Source: Oscillospiraceae bacterium
GTDB lineage: Bacteria > Bacillota > Clostridia > TANB77 > CAG-508
Length of the DNA stretch: 43,675 bases
Direction of reading: 5' to 3'
Assembly: GCA_009785865.1 (NCBI GenBank)
Contig: WQVL01000015.1
Location: 1 to 43,675, forward strand
In this document: positions 15,935 through 24,512 of the stretch, in pieces
Position numbering within the stretch: position 1 is the first letter of the stretch
Layout of the letters: every line of letters begins with the position of its first letter
The notes under the pieces: generated by a model
Told to the model about the DNA's origin: nothing
Seen by the model: the letters and a program-made list of their open reading frames with translations, nothing else
The model's database searches: none
Position numbers and translations under genes: made by a program

Positions 15935-16510
15935 TTAAGCACTGAACATTTCTCTTATTTCAGCCATTTTATTTTCAGCATAATCTCTATCAGAACTTAT
16001 TTTATCTATATACATATGTTTTATTACTTCAATACCACAATCTCCTAAAGTATTCTTTACAAATGCTCCTTCAACAGGATTCCTATAGTTTCTTTCGATG
16101 ATTTCATTTGCCACTTCAGATGTAGCTATTACAATGGCTTTCTTTGAATTAAGCATACCAACTAATTTTCCACTCTCGTTTAGCTTATATGCCCAACCAT
16201 AAAGTAAAATCTTATCACAAAACCCTTTTAGAATTGCTGGAGGTCCTCCCCACCAAACAGGAAATGGAAACACAAGAATATCAGCATCGTCAATTTGATT
16301 TTGGTATTTCTTTATAAGAGGATCAAGAGTTTGTCCTTGTTTCCATGCTTCTAAATCTTCAGCAGTCATAACAGGATTAAATCCATCAGACAGAAGATCA
16401 ATTTCTGTAACATTATGACCTTTCATGCTTACAGTTTCATAAATGGTTGCTGCCACTCCAGCATTAAAGCTTCCAGAATAAGGATGGCTTTTGATAATGA
16501 GATAGTTCAT
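15935..16510 (-). CDS. NAD(P)H-dependent oxidoreductase, flavodoxin-like fold
   Basis: A 191-residue FMN-dependent oxidoreductase of the flavodoxin-2/KefF-MdaB type. The flavin-phosphate loop is at the N-terminus (IIKSHPYSGSFNAGVAATI) and the family motif FPFPVWWGGPPAILKGF-D is in the middle. Likely activity is quinone or azo-type reduction. The start is placed at 16510 because GTAGGGA lies six bases upstream on that strand; an in-frame ATG at 16528 has no binding site. It stands alone on the minus strand. Confidence 0.87.
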   Translation of the reverse strand: MNYLIIKSHPYSGSFNAGVAATIYETVSMKGHNVTEIDLLSDGFNPVMTAEDLEAWKQGQTLDPLIKKYQNQIDDADILVFPFPVWWGGPPAILKGFCDKILLYGWAYKLNESGKLVGMLNSKKAIVIATSEVANEIIERNYRNPVEGAFVKNTLGDCGIEVIKHMYIDKISSDRDYAENKMAEIREMFSA

Positions 16511-16633
16511 TTGAATCCCTACTTTCATATTTAAACAACAATATATCTCAAATATTATTAAGTGTCAATGAACAGAATAGAAGAAGGATAGTGAGGAGAC
16601 TGAGCAGAATAGTTAAAATGATAGTGCGAGTTT

Positions 16634-16640
16634 TGTCGAA
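16634..16640. promoter_or_regulatory. Candidate Spo0A box upstream of the sortase-adhesin operon
   Basis: TGTCGAA inside TTTTGTCGAATTTTT matches the Spo0A-box core and its flanking A/T preference. It lies between the divergent oxidoreductase gene and the sortase promoter and could act on either. Confidence 0.5.
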
Positions 16641-16659
16641 TTTTTAAAGAAAAATTCAA

Positions 16660-16688
16660 TTGACAAAAATTGGAAAAAGCAATATAAT
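16660..16688 (+). promoter_or_regulatory. Consensus sigma-A promoter toward the sortase gene
   Basis: TTGACA (16660-16665), a 17-nt spacer and TATAAT (16683-16688), an exact consensus pair. Confidence 0.85.
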
Positions 16689-16690
16689 TT

Positions 16691-16730
16691 CAACACACAA
16701 AACATAGTATACTAGGTGTGTTGTTTTTTT
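16691..16730 (+). terminator. Hairpin with T run just after the promoter
   Basis: CAACACAC (16691-16698) pairs with GTGTGTTG (16716-16723), followed by seven T's. The expected transcription start (about 16695) lies inside the 5' arm, so the exact start site would decide whether the terminator can form. Confidence 0.55.
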
Positions 16731-17004
16731 AATTCAGGTCTAACTATTTCTCAAAACATTTTACTTATATGGAACAATTAAAGTGTTTTTCCAAATGATT
16801 TCTGAAACGTCTAATATTTTATACTCACAAATCATTCGCTTTGTACCCACTTTAAATTTAGTAGTTCACTTACAAATATCACATGTATTTATGTGAGTTT
16901 TCTTAGCTGTAGCATTTTTCCTTAGTTATATCATATTCTCAAATATTAGCTGCTAATAGAGAAATATTTAAACTGAAAAAATTAGTAGAAATGAGGTAAT
17001 AAGT

Positions 17005-17566
17005 ATGAAAAAATTCATAGCTATAGCAGTTATTATAATAGTTGTTATAGCAATCATTGTCATGCGTAATTTGAATTTATTTAGACAAGAAACAGTAGAT
17101 GTAAATCAAGAAATAAATGAACAGATAATAGAGCAATTCGATATGGGAGAACGGCATAATAGGATGGATAGAAAGTGAGGCAATTGGACTAAAAGCACCT
17201 ATCAGACATGGAATAGATTATGACTTGTTAGAAAGATACGTAGGACACTTTCCAAACACATCGCTTTTAAGCGGAAACATAGCTCTTGCAGCTCATAATC
17301 GAGGATTTCCCAATAGTTGGTTTGAAAGATTACATGAGTTAGAAATCGGGGATGAGATAATATATAGCACAAGGTTTAGTACAATGTATTTTGAAGTAGT
17401 GCGCACGAAGGAAGTGGATGAAAGAGATATGAGTGTATTAGACAACACACCAGACACAAGGCTTACTTTAATAACTTGTATCACTGAACGAAGAAATAAA
17501 AGGTTGGTTGTTACAGCTACTCTAATAGCTAATGAGAGTATATCACTAGATAATAACTATATTTAA
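17005..17566 (+). CDS. Sortase; one CGG +1 shift (CGGC)
   Basis: A membrane-anchored transpeptidase of 186 residues when C17152 is skipped (gaa-C-ggc). The N-terminal helix (about 4-20) is a signal anchor. After the shift, GIIGWIES leads into the sortase beta-barrel. The catalytic His97 is in AAHNRG, Cys158 in LITC and Arg166 in RNKRL. Without the shift the ORF yields a 58-residue peptide with no catalytic residues. Its likely substrate is the next gene, 26 bases downstream, which ends in LPRTGF. Class cannot be fixed by eye; length and position suggest a class C/D-like pilus or housekeeping enzyme. This is the only site where the glycine codon is GGC. Confidence 0.86.
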
Positions 17567-17592
17567 TTTTAATATTTGAGAGGAGTTCTTTA

Positions 17593-19798
17593 ATGGAAAA
17601 CAGTTTTAAAATTTTTAATGAGAAGAAAAAGATAATTAGCATCATCTTGCTGGTTATAATATTTTTAGGAATAATGGAAAGAAGCGGGACAGTTAAGGCT
17701 TATGTGCAAGAGGAGACAGAAGAGGTGGTTCAAATAGAACCTTCTAATTTTGAGGTAGGCACATACCAGCTTAGACACGGTGGAGAGCTTCCCCGAGTTT
17801 TACAGTTTAGACTTGGCGATGGAGGTTGGTCATATATAATGACAGCACATGTATATCATTATGAGCGGAGGAAGAAGAATGCCTGCATATTGTATTGAGC
17901 CACATCTGCCAGGAGTGGGAGGAGAAGCTGGTTTGGGTGCCTATCAAGTTACGGTTAATGACTTAGTCACTGATGATAGATTACTTAGAGTTTTGATGAA
18001 TGGGTATCCTTTTAGAACTCCATATCAAATGCGGAGTAGATAATTGGCAGGATGCATATGTTGTTACTAAAAGAGCATTATGGGCTGTTATTCGTGGTAC
18101 GGATGTAAGAGCATTCTATAGAAGTGTAGAAGAAGGCGCTTCTGATAGAGCTGGTCGAATGATAGATGCAATTGAAAGGCTTACAAATGAAGGACGCTAT
18201 GGAGCTCGGATCGTTTGGGTCGGCACCTACTATAAATGCAGTATCTAATGTAGCTGGAGTTGACAATTTAAATGATAACTATATTAGTCAAGTGTTTACA
18301 GTTTCATCGGTATTCAGTCATTCTAGTTATAGTGTGCAACTTACAGGTAATGTGCCGGAAGGAGCAATTATTACTGACTTGCAAAACAATTATAGAAGCG
18401 CTTTTTATGCTGGTGAACAGTTTAAAGTACTAATTCCTAAAGAAAATATAGGGTCAAATATTTGGAATCCTGATGGAGTCACGTGGTCTAGTCAGTATAT
18501 AGGGTTTGATATAAATGTAACCGCCTACCTACAAAACAATCCTATTTTATGGGGAGCAGCGCCAAGAGCAGATTGGCAAGATTATGCGTTAATAACTTTC
18601 AGGCATACTCGTACGAATGGAAATACACGATTTAACTACAGAACAGAAGGCGGTGCGGTACAAATTATTAAAGAATCTGAAAATCATAATTATTGGACTG
18701 ACGAAGAAGAAGGTAGCAGGGTAGCGGGCGCAGTATTTGAAATTTCAAGAGCAGATACTAATGAAGTAATAAGAATAGAAACTACAGATGTAAATGGAAA
18801 CATAAATATCATTGGCTTACCAGTGCGGAATATATAATATTCGTGAAATTGAGACCCCAAAGTATTGGGAACTTAATGAAAACATATATGTTTTTGAAAT
18901 TACTTCGGAAGGTGAGATAGTTGGGATGACAATAACAAATGCTGCTCTTTTAGGTGGATTTGCCAATGCATATAAAATAGCAGGTGAGTATAATACATGG
19001 ACTGGTGATGAAGAAGGAACTAGACTTTATGGCGCAGTATTTAATATCTTAGATGAGAATAAAGAAGTTCTTTATACAGTTACTACAAATCGTTATGGTA
19101 GATTCGAGCAAGATATTTTACTAGGTGAAGGAGTATTCTATTTACAAGAGATAGAAGCGCCGTTTGGATATCAACTGGATCCTACACTGCGTAGGTTCGA
19201 GATAAGGCAAAACGGTGAAAGAGTTATCATAGAACATATAAATAGCGCAGTTGAAATTGAGCTAGAAATAGAGAAAGACGGTATCAGGCAGGCTCAACCC
19301 TTAGATGAAATCAGTTATACTTTCCCAAGATTAAAAAATAATTCTCCAGTACCATTAAATCATTTCACGTGGACGGACAATTTACCAACGGACTATATAA
19401 GGATTACTAGATTATTTACAGGGACTTTTAATGAAGAGCTAGAATATAACGTATACTTTAGGACTAATAAATCAGAGGAATATCGTTTAATAAGAGAAGC
19501 CATATCTACAAAAGAGAATAACCATATAAATTTTGAAGAAATAGGATTGTTAGAAGGGGAATATATAGTATCTTTCAAAGTATACTTTGGAACTGTACCA
19601 GCAGGGTTCCAGTCAGTAGAAATGCCATTTATGTTTGCGCGTGTTAATGAATCAGTGCAAAGTGATGATATGTGGACTAATATAACAAGATTGACAGGGA
19701 GTTTTAATGGTGTTCCTGTAGAGGATGAATGTGAGCATACTGTAAAGACTTACATAAGGCAAGTGCCTATAAATCGTTTACCAAGAACAGGATTTTAG
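17593..19798 (+). CDS. Thioester/SpaA-repeat surface adhesin, sortase substrate; four CGG +1 shifts
   Basis: A 733-residue surface protein is produced if C17866, C18032, C18207 and C18826 are skipped. Residues 1-40 form a signal peptide. Residues about 60-230 resemble a thioester adhesin domain: MPAYCIEP has the Cys (Cys100), but the usual T-Q-x-A partner reads TKRA, with Lys159 in place of Gln. Two SpaA-type isopeptide domains follow (about 300-440 and 445-540), each with an ET/EI-x-x-P end: GIYNIREIETP and GVFYLQEIEAP. The chain ends in LPRTGF-stop, with no membrane helix or basic tail after the sortase motif. Each shift restores uninterrupted domain sequence, and the fourth supplies the conserved Gly of the SpaA G-x-Y turn. 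It forms an operon with the sortase. Confidence 0.84.
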
Positions 19799-19862
19799 TA
19801 TAGATGTAGTAAATTATTCACATGTGATATAATGATGTTAAATTTCTGAAAGGGACCGTTTG

Positions 19863-20795
19863 ATGAAAGATAAAAAGTATATTATTACTTCATATACATC
19901 ACCAGATATAGATGGAGTTTCTGCAATGTATGCATATAGTGAGCTACTAAATAAATTAGGAAAAACATCACATTACTATATAGATGGTGAGCCAATAAAA
20001 GAAGTGCAAATAGTGTGTAACAAATATATGATAGAACTAAATAGTATTAGTGAGATTGATGATTCTAATATCATAATTGTTGATACTAATTCACCAGATG
20101 CGATTTCAAGGAATATAAGAAGTGAAAGTGTAGTAGAGATTATTGATCACCATGTAGAAAGTGATGACATTTATGTATTCTCAAATGCTAAGAAACATAT
20201 AGAAACGATTGGAGCAGTTGCAACAATCATAGCTGAAAAATTTAAAAGTGACAATGTTAGTATATCAAGAGAGTCGGCAATACTACTATACTATGGGATA
20301 GTATCAAATACTATAAATTTTAAAAATAAAGTAACAACTGTAAGAGATATAGAGATGGCAAAATGGTTAAAAGAGCAGTGCGAAGAAATAAAGGATATAG
20401 ATGTAAAGGAAGTCTTTATAGAGAAGTCTAAAATAGATGATTTAAGAAGCGGGATAATAGCAGAGATAAAGATACCGTTTTCGAATAAGTCATTAGCTAT
20501 CAGCCAGCTTGAATTGGTAGATGTCAAAGAATTCATAGACAAAAACATTAAAGACATAAAGCAGGTATTAGGTGAAGTAAAAAAAGAGAAGAAATTGGAG
20601 TACATATTTCTGAATTGCATTGATATATTTAATGGATATAATATGATAATTTCAGAAAGCAAAGGGACAGCAGAACTTCTTGAAGATGTATTAAATATAG
20701 AGTCTAATAATGGAACAATAGTAACAAATCAAATTATGATGAGGAAAGAAATTGTTAGTTTGATGAAAGAGAAATGGGAAGGAATTAAGAAATGA
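19863..20795 (+). CDS. DHH/DHHA2-type phosphoesterase, PpaC-like
   Basis: A 310-residue cytoplasmic protein of the DHH family. Motif I is TSPDIDGVSA, motif II includes VDTNSPD, and IIDHHVES gives the DHH signature. A DHHA2-like C-terminal domain completes the layout of family II inorganic pyrophosphatase/exopolyphosphatase. The usual GHxNPDTDS start is altered to SYTSPDIDG, so the first His ligand is missing and pyrophosphatase activity should not be assumed. ATG 19863 has GAAAGGGA upstream. The stop overlaps the next start by 4 bases. Confidence 0.8.
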   Translation: MKDKKYIITSYTSPDIDGVSAMYAYSELLNKLGKTSHYYIDGEPIKEVQIVCNKYMIELNSISEIDDSNIIIVDTNSPDAISRNIRSESVVEIIDHHVESDDIYVFSNAKKHIETIGAVATIIAEKFKSDNVSISRESAILLYYGIVSNTINFKNKVTTVRDIEMAKWLKEQCEEIKDIDVKEVFIEKSKIDDLRSGIIAEIKIPFSNKSLAISQLELVDVKEFIDKNIKDIKQVLGEVKKEKKLEYIFLNCIDIFNGYNMIISESKGTAELLEDVLNIESNNGTIVTNQIMMRKEIVSLMKEKWEGIKK

Positions 20796-21475
20796 AAAAA
20801 TATGATGTTATTTTATTAGATGCAGACGACACTCTCCTGGATTTCGAAAGAACATCTACGTTAATTCTTGAAAAAATATTTGATAAATTAGGATATGAGT
20901 ATACAGAGAAAATGCAAAAAGAATTTAAGAGTATAAACGATTTTCTGTGGGCAGAATATCAAGAAGGCAGAATGGATATAGAGGAAGTACTAACTACAAG
21001 GTTTGAGAAACTATTTAGTGTAATTAATGTAAATGTTGTTGGAAGCGAAGTAGAAGCGATGTTTAGAGAGCTGCTAGGTCATGGACATGAACTAATAGAT
21101 GGAGCATTAGATTTATGTAAAAAATTAAGTGAAGAGTTCGACATATATATTGTTTCTAATGGCATCAAAAAAACTCAAGCTCAAAGATTAAAGGATTCTG
21201 GACTAATATATACTATGAAAGAAGTTTTTGTTTCGGAAAGTGTAGGATATCAAAAACCTCAAATAGAGTTTTTTGAATATGTATTTAAGAAAATACCTAA
21301 TGTTCCTAAATCTAAGATGCTTGTTGTTGGAGACTCATTATCTTCTGATATCAAAGGTGGAAATCGAGCAGGAATAGATACATGTTGGTATAATCCGAAG
21401 AAGAAATCTAATAATAGTGATATAGCTCCTACGTATGAAATACAAAAGCTAGAAGAGCTATTTGATATCTTATAA
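20792..21475 (+). CDS. yjjG: HAD phosphatase, YjjG-type nucleotidase
   Basis: A 227-residue HAD hydrolase. It has motif I DADDTLLDF, motif II SNG, the motif III lysine in YQKP and motif IV GDSLSSDIKGG. DADDTLxDF and the IVSNG pattern are typical of the YjjG/YfnB house-cleaning pyrimidine nucleotidases. The ATGA overlap with the DHH gene implies translational coupling. Confidence 0.85.
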   Translation: MKKYDVILLDADDTLLDFERTSTLILEKIFDKLGYEYTEKMQKEFKSINDFLWAEYQEGRMDIEEVLTTRFEKLFSVINVNVVGSEVEAMFRELLGHGHELIDGALDLCKKLSEEFDIYIVSNGIKKTQAQRLKDSGLIYTMKEVFVSESVGYQKPQIEFFEYVFKKIPNVPKSKMLVVGDSLSSDIKGGNRAGIDTCWYNPKKKSNNSDIAPTYEIQKLEELFDIL

Positions 21476-21574
21476 CTTATATTTAGAATATAAAAATTAC
21501 AAATGCAGGAAAAATATTTTAAATGTAGAATAGATATATATAATATAATGAAAAAGTAGAAAGGGAGAGAAGAT

Positions 21575-22084
21575 ATGATTAAAACTGTAGGTCTGGTATT
21601 ATTAGCACTTGTAATGCTAGTAGCATTCACTGCTTGTGGAGCACAAGAAGATGAATACAACAATGGAAACGAAGGAAACGGATACGAAAACGGAGAAGAA
21701 AACTTAGGAGGAGAGATGGATTGGGATAGATATCCAATCATCGTAAATGGAGTTGGTATAACTGATGAAACTCAAATGATAGGAGAAGATGCAATATGGC
21801 CAACACACGTTCCGCTTGTAGCAGTTATGGAAGCATTAGAAAAGTCAGTAGAAGTAGATGGAGATGAAGTTACAGTTGAAGGGTTAAATGGAGAAATCAC
21901 TTTCACTGTTGGTTCGACAGACTTTGAAGTAGATGGAGAAAGAATTGTTTTACCACAATCTTCTGTAGAAGTTGATGGTACTATCTATGTTCCATTAAGA
22001 TTCTTTAGAGATGTATTTGGAGGAAGCGCATATTTCTCAGGAGGAAACGTATTTGTCAATACAGCTGCTGATGAGATGCACTAG
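21575..22084 (+). CDS. Lipoprotein with copper amine oxidase N-terminal-like (stalk) domain
   Basis: A 169-residue secreted lipoprotein. The signal peptide ends in the lipobox AFTAC (Cys21), followed by an Asn/Gly/Glu-rich linker. The domain that follows has the VPL-x-x-V-x-EAL ... VDGTIYVPLRFF-x-x-VFG pattern of the Cu_amine_oxidN1 family, a cell-envelope domain of unknown binding specificity that is common in clostridia. Start ATG 21575 follows AAAGGGAGAG. A TATAAT-like -10 element lies near 21540. Confidence 0.85.
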   Translation: MIKTVGLVLLALVMLVAFTACGAQEDEYNNGNEGNGYENGEENLGGEMDWDRYPIIVNGVGITDETQMIGEDAIWPTHVPLVAVMEALEKSVEVDGDEVTVEGLNGEITFTVGSTDFEVDGERIVLPQSSVEVDGTIYVPLRFFRDVFGGSAYFSGGNVFVNTAADEMH

Positions 22085-22098
22085 AAAGTATTATATTC

Positions 22099-22653
22099 AT
22101 GATTAGAAAGCTAGAAGTATCTGAATTAAGTAAATTATACAGAAAGTATATAAAAAAGGATTTTTCTATGACAGAAAGGCCTCCTTGTTTTGTTATTAAA
22201 AACAATATGAAAAATAACATACAAGAAGGCTTTTTGTGTGTCGAGAAAGATACAGAACTAGGATATTCAATTAATGCTTTATCAGAAGAAGCTGTGTTGA
22301 TTTCTCTGTTTGGAGTATTTAAAGAGAATAGAGGAAAAGGCATAGGTACTAAATTCTTAAAAGAAGTTATAGAAAAATATGGTGATAAAAAAGCGATAAT
22401 TGTTGAGGTAGAAAAACCAGAAAATGCAAAAAGTGAAGAAGAGAAAACTATTCGAGAGAAAAGAATTTCTTTTTATGAAAAATCAGGATTTATTATCTAC
22501 AAAGATATAAATTATATGATATTTAATAATTCAATGTATTTGATGGTTAATTCAAGTGAAGAGATAGCTAAAGAGGATATCATAAGGCATATGAAGGAAA
22601 TATATGGGCGTACTTTAAGAAAGCAATTCCAAAATATGCTACAAATCAATTAG
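22099..22653 (+). CDS. GNAT family N-acetyltransferase
   Basis: A 184-residue acetyltransferase with the acetyl-CoA loop RGKGIGTKFL and the C-terminal YEKSGF segment typical of the GNAT fold. Substrate unknown. It starts 14 bases after the lipoprotein gene with a weak ribosome binding site (AGAAAG), so expression may depend on the upstream gene. Confidence 0.82.
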   Translation: MIRKLEVSELSKLYRKYIKKDFSMTERPPCFVIKNNMKNNIQEGFLCVEKDTELGYSINALSEEAVLISLFGVFKENRGKGIGTKFLKEVIEKYGDKKAIIVEVEKPENAKSEEEKTIREKRISFYEKSGFIIYKDINYMIFNNSMYLMVNSSEEIAKEDIIRHMKEIYGRTLRKQFQNMLQIN

Positions 22654-22689
22654 ACAGATAATGGAAATGCGCTTAAATGCGCAAATGAG

Positions 22690-22724
22690 GGGGAGAAGTT
22701 ACATGGGAATGTAGTTTCTCTTTT
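22690..22724 (+). terminator. Terminator after the GNAT gene
   Basis: GAGAAGTTACAT (22693-22704) pairs with ATGTAGTTTCTC (22709-22720) around a short loop and is followed by TTTTAT. It resembles the hairpins at 3153 and 6291. Confidence 0.8.
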
Positions 22725-22731
22725 ATATTCC

Positions 22732-22760
22732 TTGAAAATTAAGCGGTTTTAAAATATAAT
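22732..22760 (+). promoter_or_regulatory. Sigma-A-like promoter of the VOC gene
   Basis: TTGAAA (22732-22737), a 17-nt spacer and TATAAT (22755-22760). Confidence 0.75.
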
Positions 22761-22837
22761 ATGTGTAGTAAAAACATTTGCGAAGTGAAAGAATAGAGAT
22801 TGCATGAAGATAAATATTGTTAAGGAGAACCGAAATT

Positions 22838-23230
22838 ATGATGCTGAAAGAAATAGTTCCTGAATTAATAGTAAAGGATGTCTCAAAATCTATACAATTT
22901 TATAAAGAGATATTTGGATTTAATGTTAAAATGACAGTGCCTGATAGTCAGCCATACAGTTGGTGCCAAATGTCTTTGAACAACTTTAATATTATGATGC
23001 AAGAACATAGTTCAATCTGCGAAGAAATTAATGACTTTCCAGAAATATTATCATCATCTAATATAATTGTTTTAAAGTTTGATAATACAAGTGAAGTGAA
23101 AAAACTATATAACCGATTAAAGAATGATGGTATTAGTTTTTTTACAGATTTAAAAGAAACTGAATACGGTACAGTTGAGTTTGGAATTTTTGATCCAGAC
23201 AATTATATGATACTAGTTTCAGCAGAGTAA
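22838..23230 (+). CDS. VOC family (glyoxalase/bleomycin-resistance-like) protein
   Basis: A 130-residue single VOC unit pair: PELIVKDVSKSIQFYKEIFGF at the N-terminus and EYGTVEFGIFDPDNYMILVS at the C-terminus, as in glyoxalase/dioxygenase superfamily proteins. Substrate unknown. Start 22838 is chosen because AAGGAG lies 10 bases upstream; the longer frame to 22817 runs through the binding site itself. Confidence 0.82.
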   Translation: MMLKEIVPELIVKDVSKSIQFYKEIFGFNVKMTVPDSQPYSWCQMSLNNFNIMMQEHSSICEEINDFPEILSSSNIIVLKFDNTSEVKKLYNRLKNDGISFFTDLKETEYGTVEFGIFDPDNYMILVSAE

Positions 23231-23280
23231 TTAATTGAGAAATGATACAAATAATTGAAAATGAATTGGAGGGGAAGAAT

Positions 23281-23937
23281 ATGAATACTAAATGCATTTT
23301 TTTTGATACTACTGACACCTTATACAGTTCTCCAGAATTAGAGAAAAAGATGAAAGAATCCCCAATTGAATTCATTATGCTCAAAATGAATGTAACGAGG
23401 GAAGAGGCTTTGGCAGTATTCGAAAGTGGTAAGAACAAAGCAATAGAAAAGGGAACCCTTACTACGAAATCGAATATTTTGAAGGAAGCTGGTTTCAACA
23501 ATTCAGAGTACCAAGATTTTAATGCTAATGTTGATATAACTCAGTATTTAAAACCAATAGAGGAAACTGTACAAACTATTACATATTTAGCTTCTAAATA
23601 TGAGCTTGGAATAATAACAAATATTAATAATCATTTTGTGCAAAAAGTCCTAAAAGCAATAGGCTTATCAAACACACTATTTTCACATTATGTTACTTCA
23701 GATGATACACCAGAAGCAAAACCAAGCTTAGCTCCATTTCTTATTGCAGCCGAAAAAGCAAAGGTTTTACCTGAAGAAATAGTTTATGTTGGTGATAATA
23801 TTAAGAAAGATATGGAACCTGCAAAAAAGGTAGGAATGAAAACAATATTATTAGATTATAAAAATATAGGAAGCAATAAACCGGAAGTGGTTGACTATTG
23901 CATAAAGAGTATTAAGGAACTAAAAGATATATTTTAA
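23281..23937 (+). CDS. HAD family hydrolase with altered motif I
   Basis: A 218-residue HAD-fold protein. Motif I reads FFDTTDTLY: the nucleophile Asp is present, but the second Asp (D-x-D), the general acid of phosphatases, is Thr. Motif II is IITNIN, the Lys is in EAKPS and motif IV is GDNIKKDMEPA. Haloacid dehalogenase-type members also lack the second Asp, so it may not be a standard phosphatase. GGAGGGG precedes ATG 23281. Confidence 0.8.
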   Translation: MNTKCIFFDTTDTLYSSPELEKKMKESPIEFIMLKMNVTREEALAVFESGKNKAIEKGTLTTKSNILKEAGFNNSEYQDFNANVDITQYLKPIEETVQTITYLASKYELGIITNINNHFVQKVLKAIGLSNTLFSHYVTSDDTPEAKPSLAPFLIAAEKAKVLPEEIVYVGDNIKKDMEPAKKVGMKTILLDYKNIGSNKPEVVDYCIKSIKELKDIF

Positions 23938-23977
23938 AAAAATTAAAAAGAAATAGCGATAATTAGGAAGTGAAACA

Positions 23978-24445
23978 ATGTTAAATATAGTTCTGGTTGA
24001 ACCAGAGATACCACATAATACTGGGAATATAGCAAGAACATGCAGCTGTACAGATGTAAAATTGCATTTAATTAAACCTTTGGGATTTAGTCTAGATGAG
24101 AAGCAGTTAAAAAGAGCAGGATTAGACTATTGGGACAAGCTAGATTTAGAAATACATGAAGACATAAAAAGCTTTTTCGAAAAGTATGGTGAGGATAATA
24201 TATTTCTAGTTGAAACAGGAGAATATAAGAAGTATACAGATGTAGATTATACAAACCATGAATCAATCTTTCTATTATTCGGACAAGAAACTAAAGGACT
24301 TCCCAAAGAGCTGCTAGAGAAGCATAGAGATAAGTGTATAAAAATACCTATGGCAAGTAATATAAGGTCACTAAATCTATCAAACTCAGTGGCTATAGTA
24401 ACATATGAGGTGCTCAGACAATTAAATTTTAACAACTTAGAATAA
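23978..24445 (+). CDS. trmL: tRNA (cytidine(34)-2'-O)-methyltransferase
   Basis: A 155-residue SPOUT methyltransferase. It shows the TrmL pattern throughout: NIVLVEPEIPHNTGNIART near the start, then AGLDYW, LFGQETKGLP and the knot segment IPM-x-x-x-RSLNLSNSVAIV. TrmL methylates the wobble base of tRNA-Leu isoacceptors using S-adenosylmethionine. Length and motifs are complete. Confidence 0.95.
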   Translation: MLNIVLVEPEIPHNTGNIARTCSCTDVKLHLIKPLGFSLDEKQLKRAGLDYWDKLDLEIHEDIKSFFEKYGEDNIFLVETGEYKKYTDVDYTNHESIFLLFGQETKGLPKELLEKHRDKCIKIPMASNIRSLNLSNSVAIVTYEVLRQLNFNNLE

Positions 24446-24512
24446 AATGGTTGACCTAAGATATTAAATAAAAGTAAAATGGATTAGAGAGAAAAGTTTG
24501 GAGGACATGATT

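Larger units (their letters stand above)
16511..17004. other. 494-base intergenic region with Spo0A-like box, consensus promoter and an early hairpin
   Basis: A TTTTGTCGAATTTTT sequence (Spo0A-box-like, TGTCGAA at 16634-16640) lies 19 bases before a consensus promoter (16660-16688) pointing to the sortase gene. A hairpin with a T run follows at once (16691-16730). From 16731 to 17004 the sequence is AT-rich without a recognised gene. If transcription reads through, the sortase mRNA has a leader of about 310 nt. Confidence 0.6.
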
